Source: Bacteroidia bacterium (lineage in GTDB: Bacteria; Bacteroidota; Bacteroidia; NS11-12g; UBA955). Taken from it: 64,000 nucleotides of DNA. Shown one piece after another: positions 35,027 to 43,388 of the stretch; within the stretch, counting starts at the first letter, position 1, and each line of letters opens with the position of its first letter. The notes below the pieces were generated by a model. It saw only the letters and a list, made by a program, of their open reading frames with translations, was not told where the DNA came from and made no database searches. The position numbers and the translations under genes are program-made. The stretch is from the NCBI GenBank assembly GCA_023228875.1, contig JALOAG010000001.1, forward strand, positions 248,001-312,000, read 5' to 3'.

Positions 35027-37558
35027 TTAGAATTGTTGTCCTAAGTAGAAATGAAAGTGCCCGGGCTTACCACTTGGATTCACTTTTTGCCAATCAAATC
35101 CATAACCATAATCAACTCCAATTAAACCGAACATGGGAAGGAAGAATCTAACACCAACTCCACCTGCTCTGCGCAAATCAAAAGGATTAAAGTTGTTAAA
35201 TTTAGTCCAAGTATTGCCGGCTTCAAGGAATGAAAGTACATAAATAGTTGCACTTGGGTTGTCTGTAATCGGGAAGCGTAGTTCCAATGTGTGTTTCGTA
35301 AAAATTGTTCCGCCAATATTTGGATATCCAGAAACAGAAGTGGAAATTTCACCTTCATCATATCCTCTTTGAGAAACAATCTCGGTACCATAAAAAGTAA
35401 ATCCTGATAAACCACTTCCTCCTACAATGAACCGCTCAAATGGGGATACCCCAATATCTTTATTGTATCCTCCCATTACTCCAAAACGAGTGCGTGCCAT
35501 AAACACAAACTTGGTCTTATTAAATGGTTTTAGGTACCATTCTGCATCAAATTTCCATTTGTGATATTCTACCCATTTATATTTTTCATCATTCGGAACT
35601 GTTTTCCAATCTTTGTTAGAAAACATTGAGAAGGGGGGGGTAAACGCTAATGAAAGCGAAATACTACTCCCACCGGTTGGGAAAATAAATCCGCCTTCTA
35701 AAGCATTCCTCGACAAAGCAGTCTGAAACTCCAGTGTTCTTGACTTCCCGTTATCTATTAATTCAAAAAAGCTCTTACCATTTTGAATTTTATATCGCTG
35801 GAAGGTAGCAGAATACATAATGGAAAAATTATCATCCGGCCATCTCAATCTTTTAGCTAAAGAAACACTTGCTCCCGTGGTCAACATTGACTGCCTGTTA
35901 GGATCAGATTTGGGTCGTCCATTAAAATTATAGATTGAATGGAATAAGCTGGTAGTAAAAGAATTTGGTTTGCGACCACCTAACCAAGGCTCAGTAAATG
36001 ACAAGTTATAAGCCTGAAAGAACCCGCTGCTTTGTCCCCGGAGTGAAAGTTTCTGACCATCACCAACTGGAATAGGATTCCAAAGTTTTGGGTTGAGCAT
36101 TTTACGCGAAGAAAAGTTATTTAGAACCAAGCCCAATGTGCCAACAAACTGGGCACTCTGACCTCCATATCCTGGACCCACACCGCCTGATAATTCAATC
36201 TGATCTGATGCTTTTTCTACAACTGTATATTCAATATCAACAGAGCCATCAGCGGGATTGGGTTTGGGTACAACATTGATTTGTTGAGGATCAAACAATC
36301 CTAAAGATGCCAGTTCTCGTACAGTTCGTTGAATGTCAGAACGAGAGAATTTTTGTCCAGGTCTTGTTCGCAGCTCTCTAATAATAACATGATCGCTGGT
36401 TTTATAGTTTCCGCGAACAATCATATTACGTAAGGTCGCTTGCTCTCCTTCAATTATTTTTATTTCAACATCAATCGAATCTCCTTCTACATTTAATTCT
36501 AAAGGAATGGCTTGGAAAAACAGATAACCGTCATCCATATATAATCCGGTAATATCATATCCGTCAGGGCTTGCAAATAATTTTTCGTCAAACTTTGATT
36601 GATTATAAATATCTCCTTTTTCGATTCCTAATACTTTATGAAGAATCTCATCCGGGAATACTGTATTTCCCGAAAAAGTAATATTCCTAAAATAATATTG
36701 AACACCTTCTTGAATTTTAATCTTTACTACTACTCTGTCCTCGCTGATTAGTACTACAGAATCGGACACAATATGCATATCCCTAAAACCTTTTGAATAG
36801 TACAGCCCCACCAAATTTAGCTTGTCTAATTCATAATTATCTTCAATAAACTTGGCTGATTTAAAGATATTTATCTTGTTTTTCTTTCTCTTAGAATCTT
36901 TAAAACTCTTCCTCAATTCCCTGTCAGTCAGTACCACATTACCGGTAAATTCAAAGTCATAAAGTTTGACTTTCTTCCCTTTATCAATATAAATCTTGAA
37001 AATATTAGCATTACTCTTATCCTTATCTGGTATAGACTCAATCCTCACTTTCGTATTAAAGTATCCTTTCTCATAATAATACTTCTTGATTTGAGCAGTA
37101 GTACTGTTAATCAGATTCTCATTTATTATCATGTTCCCTTCTAAAGAAACTTCATCTTTAAGATTACGAGCTTCCGAGCGTTTAAGTCCGGGAAAGGTGA
37201 ATTTGGACAGACGGGGACGTTCTTTTACCCAGATAATAATATTTGCAGTATCTGTGCGTAGCTCTTGAATATATACCTTGACATCTGAAAATAAATCCTG
37301 CTTCCAAAGATTGCTAATGATTTCACTTACTTTCGTTCCGGGAATCTTAATTTTTTGACCAATTGATAAATTAGAATACACCACAATCAAAGGTGTTTCA
37401 ACAAATACATTTCCTTCTACAATTATATTGTTGATGATTATCTCCTTTTGAGCAGAGAACTCAAGAGGATATATGCTTGCACTATCCTTCTGAGCATATA
37501 TATTGCCTACAAACAGGAGTGTAGTCAATAATAGCAGATATGTTAATTTATTTCTCAT
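35027..37558 (-). CDS. bamA: Outer-membrane protein assembly factor BamA
   Basis: BamA folds and inserts beta-barrel proteins into the outer membrane. The 843-residue protein has a signal peptide ending GNIYAQ. POTRA domains cover about 35-430 (for example INNIIVEGNVFVETPLIVVY, DFEFTGNVVLTDRELRKSF, YYFRNITFSGNTVFPDEIL, RNMIVRGNYKTSDHVIIREL). The barrel includes VGPGYGGQSAQFVGTLGLVL and a C-terminal FLPMFGLIGVDYGYGFDW ending in a terminal strand with Phe. The conserved lid-lock region (FIVGGSGLSGF) is present. It overlaps uppS by 11 nt. No OmpH/Skp gene follows, although one often does in this phylum. Confidence 0.96.
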   Translation of the reverse strand: MRNKLTYLLLLTTLLFVGNIYAQKDSASIYPLEFSAQKEIIINNIIVEGNVFVETPLIVVYSNLSIGQKIKIPGTKVSEIISNLWKQDLFSDVKVYIQELRTDTANIIIWVKERPRLSKFTFPGLKRSEARNLKDEVSLEGNMIINENLINSTTAQIKKYYYEKGYFNTKVRIESIPDKDKSNANIFKIYIDKGKKVKLYDFEFTGNVVLTDRELRKSFKDSKRKKNKINIFKSAKFIEDNYELDKLNLVGLYYSKGFRDMHIVSDSVVLISEDRVVVKIKIQEGVQYYFRNITFSGNTVFPDEILHKVLGIEKGDIYNQSKFDEKLFASPDGYDITGLYMDDGYLFFQAIPLELNVEGDSIDVEIKIIEGEQATLRNMIVRGNYKTSDHVIIRELRTRPGQKFSRSDIQRTVRELASLGLFDPQQINVVPKPNPADGSVDIEYTVVEKASDQIELSGGVGPGYGGQSAQFVGTLGLVLNNFSSRKMLNPKLWNPIPVGDGQKLSLRGQSSGFFQAYNLSFTEPWLGGRKPNSFTTSLFHSIYNFNGRPKSDPNRQSMLTTGASVSLAKRLRWPDDNFSIMYSATFQRYKIQNGKSFFELIDNGKSRTLEFQTALSRNALEGGFIFPTGGSSISLSLAFTPPFSMFSNKDWKTVPNDEKYKWVEYHKWKFDAEWYLKPFNKTKFVFMARTRFGVMGGYNKDIGVSPFERFIVGGSGLSGFTFYGTEIVSQRGYDEGEISTSVSGYPNIGGTIFTKHTLELRFPITDNPSATIYVLSFLEAGNTWTKFNNFNPFDLRRAGGVGVRFFLPMFGLIGVDYGYGFDWQKVNPSGKPGHFHFYLGQQF

Positions 37559-38294
37559 TCAGAATTTGTTCGCTTATTTTTCCAAACCTCCGCTCCCTAC
37601 TTTGATAGTCCTTAATTGCATCGATAAAATGTTGTTTCTTAAATTCGGGCCAATATATCGGGGTAAAGTAAAATTCAGAGTATGCTGCTTCCCAAAGCAA
37701 AAAATTACTAATACGCTGTTCGCCACCTGTTCTGATAATTAGTTCAGGTTCAGGAAGCTGTGCAGTACAAAGTGTTTTGGTAATCAGTTCTTCATTAATT
37801 TCATTTTCTTTGATTTTTCCGGCCTTAAATCTCTCTGCAATTACCTTGACTGTTCTGGCAATATCCCATTTTGCACTATAGTTAAGTGCTAACACAACCG
37901 TAATTCCTGAATGGTGTTTTGTCGTTTCAATAGCTTCATTTAACTCCTTGCGAACATCTGACGATAGTCCTGATATGTCGCCAATTGTCAGTAATTTAAT
38001 TTCTTTCTTAGCCAGCGTTTTAATCTCTTTTCTAATTGTTCTGACCAACAAGTTCATCAACCCACTCACTTCAAACACAGGTCTATTCCAATTCTCTTTT
38101 GAAAAAGTATAGAGTGTGAGGTATTTTATTCCGATTTGACCTGCAGCTTCAATTACTTCTCTAACAGAGCCAACACCGGTTTCATGACCCATTAATCTTG
38201 ATAATCCTTGTTTTTTAGCCCAACGACCGTTCCCGTCCATGATGATTGCTACATGTTGAGGGACTCTGGTAATATCAATATCTTTATTTTCCAA
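37548..38294 (-). CDS. uppS: Undecaprenyl diphosphate synthase (cis-prenyltransferase)
   Basis: UppS builds the C55 isoprenoid carrier for peptidoglycan and surface sugars. The 248-residue protein has PQHVAIIMDGNGRWAKKQGL with the catalytic Asp, then GHETGVGSV, YLTLYTFSKENWNRP, ALNYSAKWDI, and ELIIRTGGEQRISNFLLWEA with ELYFTP-like EFYFTPIYWPEF at the end. It precedes bamA (11 nt overlap) and follows the DUF6089 pair, a usual order in Bacteroidota. Confidence 0.97.
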   Translation of the reverse strand: MENKDIDITRVPQHVAIIMDGNGRWAKKQGLSRLMGHETGVGSVREVIEAAGQIGIKYLTLYTFSKENWNRPVFEVSGLMNLLVRTIRKEIKTLAKKEIKLLTIGDISGLSSDVRKELNEAIETTKHHSGITVVLALNYSAKWDIARTVKVIAERFKAGKIKENEINEELITKTLCTAQLPEPELIIRTGGEQRISNFLLWEAAYSEFYFTPIYWPEFKKQHFIDAIKDYQSRERRFGKISEQILNEK

Positions 38295-38321
38295 GGCTCT
38301 AAAAAGTCGGGCGAATTTATA

Positions 38322-39164
38322 TTAAAATGATTTATCGTTTGCACATGGAACCTTGCCGAACTTAAAGCCAATTCGAAAGTTCATAAAAAAGAACCAATCC
38401 TTTAGGTGAGGATCTCCTCTCATAAATTTATCCGGTACAGCAATATTTGCATCTTTATTTTCCATATATCTGTGTGAAAGCATTGCGGGTAAATCTCCTT
38501 TCTCGGATTTCATGCGGGCAAAAGAGGTATATTCTCCCTGAACATCATCTAAGTAATCCGTCCATGTTTTTCTAAATCCTACTTCAAACCCTACAACCAA
38601 GCTCTGACTTTGCTTCCATTTTAGTCCAAACCCTAATGGAACTGCGGGTTGAATAAGGCTGTAATACTTCTTGCCATCCATCCCTTGACCTTCAGTGCCC
38701 ATATCTCTAAGCATTATTACTTCGTTGTTATATTTTGTTTTGGGATTAAAATGAAAGATGGTAAATCCGGTGAAAACATAAGGAGAGAATGACGACATAT
38801 TAGGATTGAGTCCAAATGGGTTAAAATTAAACTCTCCAATAACTCCTCCTTCAAGAATATGAGAGTAAAAACTTAGGTTGCGTTGAGAGTAAGCTGCAAA
38901 ATTTCTGTCAGAACCTGAGATTTTAGCATAAGCAGCTTGGTATCTTAGTGAAAACCATTCATTAAAGTTCTGTTGATAATAAGCTCCCAACATAGGATGG
39001 GTCTCAGAAAAAATGATTTCCTTTGCTAAATCTCCATGATAGTTAGAACCTCCAAACAATAACCCAAATTCCATCTTTCCTGCAAAAAATCTTTGACCTT
39101 CAGATTGTAACCCGGAAGACAGAAAGATTGCAAGGATGAGATATTTTGAAACTTGTTTTATCAT
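38322..39164 (-). CDS. DUF6089-type outer-membrane barrel protein, second copy
   Basis: This 280-residue secreted protein has a signal peptide (SKYLILAIFLSSGLQSEG). It carries the family opening EFGLLFGGSNYHGDLAKEI and RYQAAYAKISGSDRNFAAYS, then PFGLNPNMSSFSPYVFTG, FHFNPKT, VPLGFGLKWK, EVGFRKTWTDYLDDVQGEY and an ending RIGFKFG. It is a paralogue of the gene immediately upstream, which it overlaps by 4 nt (ATGA). Members sit next to uppS-bamA in many Bacteroidota. Function is unknown; an outer-membrane barrel role is inferred. Confidence 0.85.
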   Translation of the reverse strand: MIKQVSKYLILAIFLSSGLQSEGQRFFAGKMEFGLLFGGSNYHGDLAKEIIFSETHPMLGAYYQQNFNEWFSLRYQAAYAKISGSDRNFAAYSQRNLSFYSHILEGGVIGEFNFNPFGLNPNMSSFSPYVFTGFTIFHFNPKTKYNNEVIMLRDMGTEGQGMDGKKYYSLIQPAVPLGFGLKWKQSQSLVVGFEVGFRKTWTDYLDDVQGEYTSFARMKSEKGDLPAMLSHRYMENKDANIAVPDKFMRGDPHLKDWFFFMNFRIGFKFGKVPCANDKSF

Positions 39165-40090
39165 TCAAAATTAAAGCAGGGAACCTTGCCTCCGAGAATT
39201 CGGTAGGTGATATGCACTCCTGCAAACATATACCAGTCTTTAGTTTTCTTATTTCCTCTGGCATCTTCCTCCATAAAAGGTTTTTCGCCTACTTCATAAG
39301 ATCTGTCCCTTACAGCATTAGCCATATATCCACCTGCGCCACCAACTATAATGGGGTCCCAGTATTTTGTAGAAATATCGTCCAAATAGTCAGTAAATGT
39401 TTTTCTCGCTCCAAACTCAATACCTGCAGTCCAATTGTCGCTTAATTGAAACTTATAACCTACTCCAAAAGGAATACACACTTGTGTTAGCGCATATCTT
39501 TTTTGTTCGTTATTTTTTGTTGTTTCTTGTGCTTCTGTTGAAAGAGGTTGTAATTCAATCCAATTTCCGTTTTGTGACGCCAAGCTTGGGTCTTGATTAG
39601 GTAATCCGGCATAATAAAAGAATTGGGTGGTTGGGTTAAATCTATATACCCCAACAGACCCAAACAAATAAGGGCTTGATGCCAATCTGGTTCGAGATTG
39701 ATACCATCCAAGCAAATTCCATTCAAAACCACCAGAAAACTCAAATATATCTGAACGGAAATTCAGGTTTCTTCTTCTTCTAAAAGCATCGCTATCAAAG
39801 TTCTTGTCATCCCCGCTAATACGCATGTACATGGCTGTTGCTCGAAGGCTGATACTCTGACTTAAATTATAACGAATGATCAATCCTCCAGCAAGATGTG
39901 TTTCTTTGAAAACAGGCAGGATTGATTTAGTTAATTCTCCCATATAATTAGAACCGCCAATTAAAATACCGAAATCTAATGCTGTTTCTCTCTTTGAAGG
40001 CAAAGGGTTTTGGGCAGAACTCAAGTCAAATAATAAAAGTGAAAAACTAAGCGTAAAGACTTTGAGTGCTAAAGTGGAATGTTTTTTCAT
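39161..40090 (-). CDS. DUF6089-type outer-membrane barrel protein, first copy
   Basis: This 309-residue secreted protein has a signal peptide ending DLSSAQN. It shares the family landmarks with the next gene: DFGILIGGSNYMGELTKSI, SLRATAMYMRISGDDKNFDS, LASSPYLFGSVGVYRFNPTT, VCIPFGVGYKFQLSDNW, EFGARKTFTDYLDDISTKYW and a final HITYRILGGKVPCFNFE. The two copies are clearly related but diverged, indicating an old tandem duplication. The gene leads a cluster DUF6089-DUF6089-uppS-bamA. No convincing TAnnTTTG is visible within the 114 nt upstream. Confidence 0.85.
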   Translation of the reverse strand: MKKHSTLALKVFTLSFSLLLFDLSSAQNPLPSKRETALDFGILIGGSNYMGELTKSILPVFKETHLAGGLIIRYNLSQSISLRATAMYMRISGDDKNFDSDAFRRRRNLNFRSDIFEFSGGFEWNLLGWYQSRTRLASSPYLFGSVGVYRFNPTTQFFYYAGLPNQDPSLASQNGNWIELQPLSTEAQETTKNNEQKRYALTQVCIPFGVGYKFQLSDNWTAGIEFGARKTFTDYLDDISTKYWDPIIVGGAGGYMANAVRDRSYEVGEKPFMEEDARGNKKTKDWYMFAGVHITYRILGGKVPCFNFE

Positions 40091-40204
40091 GTGTTTGCTC
40101 TATCTTATCAAGATTTGACCCGCGAATTTATACTCTTAACGCAATATAAAATAAATTATTTTGGCTGATATTCCTTGTGTTTAAGCTATTGATTCAAACT
40201 GACA

Positions 40205-41179
40205 CTACTTTTTGCGTTCTATAATGTAGTTTAGAACAGTAATGAGATTGGTTTTATGTCTATTCTCGGGTAATATTTCCAAGCATTTCAATGCCTTATT
40301 TTTAAATTCATTCATTTTATTTCTTGCATAATCTGCACCACCTGAATTCAAAATAAATGAAACTACTTCTTGCACTTGTTCGTTGCTGATTTTTTTAGTT
40401 TTAAACAGTTTGATTATTCTGTTCTTGGTGTTCTTATCTGCATGGTTTAGGGCATAAATTAAAGGAAGTGTCATCTTACGTTCTTTGATATCTATGCCTT
40501 TTGGTTTTCCTGAATCTTCATCACTAAAATCAAACAAATCATCTTTTATTTGGAAAGCCATACCGGCACTTTCTCCAAAATTTCTCATTGCATCCATGAT
40601 TTCTTTTGAATCTGTTACACTAGCTGCACCTATGGCACAACAAGAGGCAAACAACGAGGCTGTTTTGTTTGAAATGATTTGGTAATAATCCTCTTCCTTG
40701 ATGTCTAACCTTCGAGCTTTTTCTAATTGTAGGAGTTCTCCTTCAACCATTCTTTTCATAGAGTCTGAAACAATCTCAAGCATTTCAAAATCTTTATTCT
40801 CAACAGACATAATTAACCCTCTCGACAATAAGAAATCCCCAACAAGTACCGCTACTTTATTTTTCCAAAGTGCATTGATAGAAAAAAAACCTCTGCGTTT
40901 ATAGCTTTCATCCACCACATCATCATGCACCAATGTTGCAGTGTGCAATAATTCAACTAAGGAAGCCCCTCTATATGTTTTTTCATTGATAGAGCCGCAA
41001 CTTCCGGCAGTAAGCAAGACCATAATAGGTCTAATTTGTTTGCCCTTACGCTTTACAATATATCCTAAAATCGTATCAAGAAGCGAAATTTTGGTCTTTA
41101 CCTCTTTGTAAAAGGTTGCTTCAAATTTGGCAAACTCGTCTTTTAGCTCAATTTTTATGTCTTTTAAGATGTCAGCCAC
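40205..41179 (-). CDS. All-trans polyprenyl diphosphate synthase
   Basis: This 324-residue trans-prenyltransferase makes the side chain of respiratory quinones. The first aspartate-rich motif is HDDVVDES (about 79-86) within LLHTATLVHDDVVD, and the second is FQIKDDLFDFSDED (about 205-218). The lysine/arginine isoprenyl-binding residues in RKGKQIRPIMVLL and the GEGELLQLE-like VEGELLQLEKAR are present. The start codon is GTG at 41179, because the next in-frame ATG lies within the conserved core. Upstream, TATTTTAG on the minus strand is one base off the promoter consensus. Product chain length (C35 to C45) cannot be told. Confidence 0.92.
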   Translation of the reverse strand: MADILKDIKIELKDEFAKFEATFYKEVKTKISLLDTILGYIVKRKGKQIRPIMVLLTAGSCGSINEKTYRGASLVELLHTATLVHDDVVDESYKRRGFFSINALWKNKVAVLVGDFLLSRGLIMSVENKDFEMLEIVSDSMKRMVEGELLQLEKARRLDIKEEDYYQIISNKTASLFASCCAIGAASVTDSKEIMDAMRNFGESAGMAFQIKDDLFDFSDEDSGKPKGIDIKERKMTLPLIYALNHADKNTKNRIIKLFKTKKISNEQVQEVVSFILNSGGADYARNKMNEFKNKALKCLEILPENRHKTNLITVLNYIIERKK

Positions 41180-41247
41180 ACTGATTTTTTAAGGCTGCTA
41201 AAATACAACTGTTTAGCTTAAAGCATGGTATTTCTGTTTTTTAATTT

Positions 41248-41255
41248 TATCTTTG
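41248..41255 (+). promoter_or_regulatory. -7 element of adk
   Basis: TATCTTTG matches TAnnTTTG, with 19 nt between it and the adk ATG. No convincing -33 TTTG is seen. Confidence 0.45.
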
Positions 41256-41274
41256 TGCCTCCTAAAAAAAATTC

Positions 41275-41862
41275 ATGTTAAATCTTGTATTATTCGGTCC
41301 TCCGGGTGCGGGCAAAGGCACTCAATCTTCAAAACTTGTTGACACCTTCAATCTTGTTCACCTTAGTACCGGTGATATTTTCCGTTTTAATATTAAAAAT
41401 GAAACTGAACTTGGTAAACTTGCTAAATCCTATATTGACAAAGGTGAGTTAGTTCCCGATGAGGTTACAATTAATATGCTTAAAAGCGAATTGAACAATC
41501 ATCCCAATGCTAAAGGATTTATTTTTGATGGATTTCCAAGAACAGTTCCGCAAGCCCAAGCACTCGATTCTCTGTTAGCTGAAAAACAAACCCACATTGC
41601 GCTTATGTTATCGCTTGATGTACCTGAGGACGAACTCACAAGGAGATTGTTAGAAAGAGGTAAAAGCAGTGGACGCTCAGATGATAATGACGAAGCAATC
41701 ATTAGAAATAGAATTAGAGTCTATAACGAGCAAACTGCTGTAGCAGCGAATTTTTATAAAAAGCAAAACAAATACAAGCGAATCAATGGCGTGGGTGCAA
41801 TAGCAACTATTTTTGACTTGTTGTCTGCAGAAATTAAAAAATGTTTACCTACGACTGCTTAA
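41275..41862 (+). CDS. adk: Adenylate kinase, short form
   Basis: Adk interconverts ATP + AMP and 2 ADP. The 195-residue protein has the P-loop VLFGPPGAGKGTQSSKL at about 4-20, the AMP-binding HLSTGDIFR and FDGFPRTVPQAQAL, and LLERGKSSGRSDDNDEAIIRNR. The LID is short, without the zinc-binding or long LID insertion, as in other Bacteroidota. obgE begins 25 nt downstream, so adk and obgE are likely one operon. Confidence 0.96.
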   Translation: MLNLVLFGPPGAGKGTQSSKLVDTFNLVHLSTGDIFRFNIKNETELGKLAKSYIDKGELVPDEVTINMLKSELNNHPNAKGFIFDGFPRTVPQAQALDSLLAEKQTHIALMLSLDVPEDELTRRLLERGKSSGRSDDNDEAIIRNRIRVYNEQTAVAANFYKKQNKYKRINGVGAIATIFDLLSAEIKKCLPTTA

Positions 41863-41887
41863 TTAAGAAGCAGATACACTTGTGAAT

Positions 41888-42901
41888 ATGGCAGAGAACT
41901 TTATTGATTACGTTAAAATTTATATGCGTTCCGGAAAAGGGGGTGGCGGAAGTGCGCATTTTCACAGAGCAAAAGGCAACCCTAAAGGAGGTCCTGATGG
42001 AGGCAATGGTGGCAGAGGTGGGCATATTATATTAAAAGGTAACGGACATTTGTGGACATTACTACACTTGAAATACCGTAAACATGTTTTTGCACAAAGC
42101 GGTATTGTTGGAAATGCCAACCAAAAGACCGGTGCGGATGGTAAAGATGAAATTTTAGAAGTGCCGTTAGGAACGATTGCGCGTGACGCTGAAACCGGTG
42201 AAATTCTTTGTGAAATTACACAAGATGAACAAACTCACATTTTAATTCAGGGAGGTAGAGGTGGATTGGGTAATGTTAATTTTAAATCCTCAACAAACAG
42301 AGCTCCTAATTATGCTCAACCGGGACAAGCAGGTATTGAAAAAGCTGTGATTTTAGAATTAAAAGTGTTGGCAGATGTTGGTTTAGTGGGCTTCCCAAAT
42401 GCTGGGAAATCAACTTTGCTATCTGTTATTTCAGCCGCAAAGCCTGAAATTGCTGATTATCCATTCACGACTATTACGCCCAACTTGGGTGTGGTAGAAT
42501 ATTATGACTACCAATCTTATGTTGTTGCAGATATTCCAGGTATTATAGAAGGAGCAAGTGAAGGCAAGGGGTTAGGACATCGTTTTTTGCGACATATCGA
42601 AAGAAATGCAGTCTTATTAATACTTATTCCCGCAACTTCAGATAATATTCTGGCAGAACACAAAGTCATTTTGAATGAATTGAAAAAATTTAACCCCGAA
42701 ATGCTTCTCAAAGATAGGATTGTGGCAATTAGTAAATGTGAATTGCTTGATGAGAAAACTCGCAAAAAGATTGAAACAAAGATTAAAAAATTGAACCCTA
42801 TTTTTATTTCCTCTTTTACGGGAACAAATATTAAGGAGCTGAAAGATGTTTTGTGGAATGCGATTAATCAATCTTATGACGCATCAGTGACTGTTAAATA
42901 G
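41888..42901 (+). CDS. obgE: GTPase Obg (CgtA)
   Basis: Obg is an essential GTPase acting in ribosome maturation and the stringent response. The 337-residue protein has the glycine-rich Obg fold (RSGKGGGGSAHFHRAKG, KGGPDGGNGGRGGHIIL) at about 14-50 and a G domain from about 157 with P-loop GFPNAGKSTLL and switch II DIPGIIEGASEGKGLGHRFL. The G4 motif reads ISKCELLD instead of NKxD. No C-terminal OCT domain is present. The ATG at 41888 is preferred to a GTG two codons earlier. The 3' end overlaps the convergent membrane protein gene by 8 nt. Confidence 0.94.
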   Translation: MAENFIDYVKIYMRSGKGGGGSAHFHRAKGNPKGGPDGGNGGRGGHIILKGNGHLWTLLHLKYRKHVFAQSGIVGNANQKTGADGKDEILEVPLGTIARDAETGEILCEITQDEQTHILIQGGRGGLGNVNFKSSTNRAPNYAQPGQAGIEKAVILELKVLADVGLVGFPNAGKSTLLSVISAAKPEIADYPFTTITPNLGVVEYYDYQSYVVADIPGIIEGASEGKGLGHRFLRHIERNAVLLILIPATSDNILAEHKVILNELKKFNPEMLLKDRIVAISKCELLDEKTRKKIETKIKKLNPIFISSFTGTNIKELKDVLWNAINQSYDASVTVK

Positions 42902-43313
42902 CCAATCTGTCCCAAGGCATTCTGCTCAGAATCAGCACTAAACTGATACCAAAAAAGATTAAACCCTTTTTATTCTTTAGTTCTGCAGGAGCTCGTTTGA
43001 TTTTACTGCTTCCAATATGGATAAATAATATTCCAAGCAACATCATCAAAGGGTGTTCAACAACATAAAAACGTATGGCTGAGTTTGACATTTGTGAAAA
43101 ACCATAGAACCAATCTTTCATAAAATATACCGCGAAACCAACCATTAATTGCAAGCCTGATACCACCACTGCAAACAGTCTGAGATTGTTTTGCAACTTG
43201 CTGAAAGTTTTTTTGCCGGCATGGTTAATAAAGAAAAGAACTACAGAAACGATGAGTATAGCAATTAATAACCATGCTATGAGGTTATGAAGATGAATAA
43301 ATCCTGTTTTCAT
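42894..43313 (-). CDS. Four-helix membrane protein of unknown function
   Basis: This is a 139-residue protein from the ATG at 43313. An in-frame opening at 43352 adds 13 residues but is less likely. Four hydrophobic helices cover about 5-25, 43-62, 82-104 and 118-135. Histidines HLHN at the N-terminus and EHPLMM and FIHIGSSK in the third helix region recall small haem-binding or cytochrome-b-like membrane proteins, which some databases call this family. It ends ILSRMPWDRLA. Related proteins seem common in Bacteroidota. The function is unknown and haem binding is only a guess. Confidence 0.75.
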   Translation of the reverse strand: MKTGFIHLHNLIAWLLIAILIVSVVLFFINHAGKKTFSKLQNNLRLFAVVVSGLQLMVGFAVYFMKDWFYGFSQMSNSAIRFYVVEHPLMMLLGILFIHIGSSKIKRAPAELKNKKGLIFFGISLVLILSRMPWDRLAI

Positions 43314-43388
43314 GTTGAATAAATATTGAGCTGCAAATATGAACAAAAACAATAAGAAACAAAGAATGGCTTCTCATCAATGTAACAA

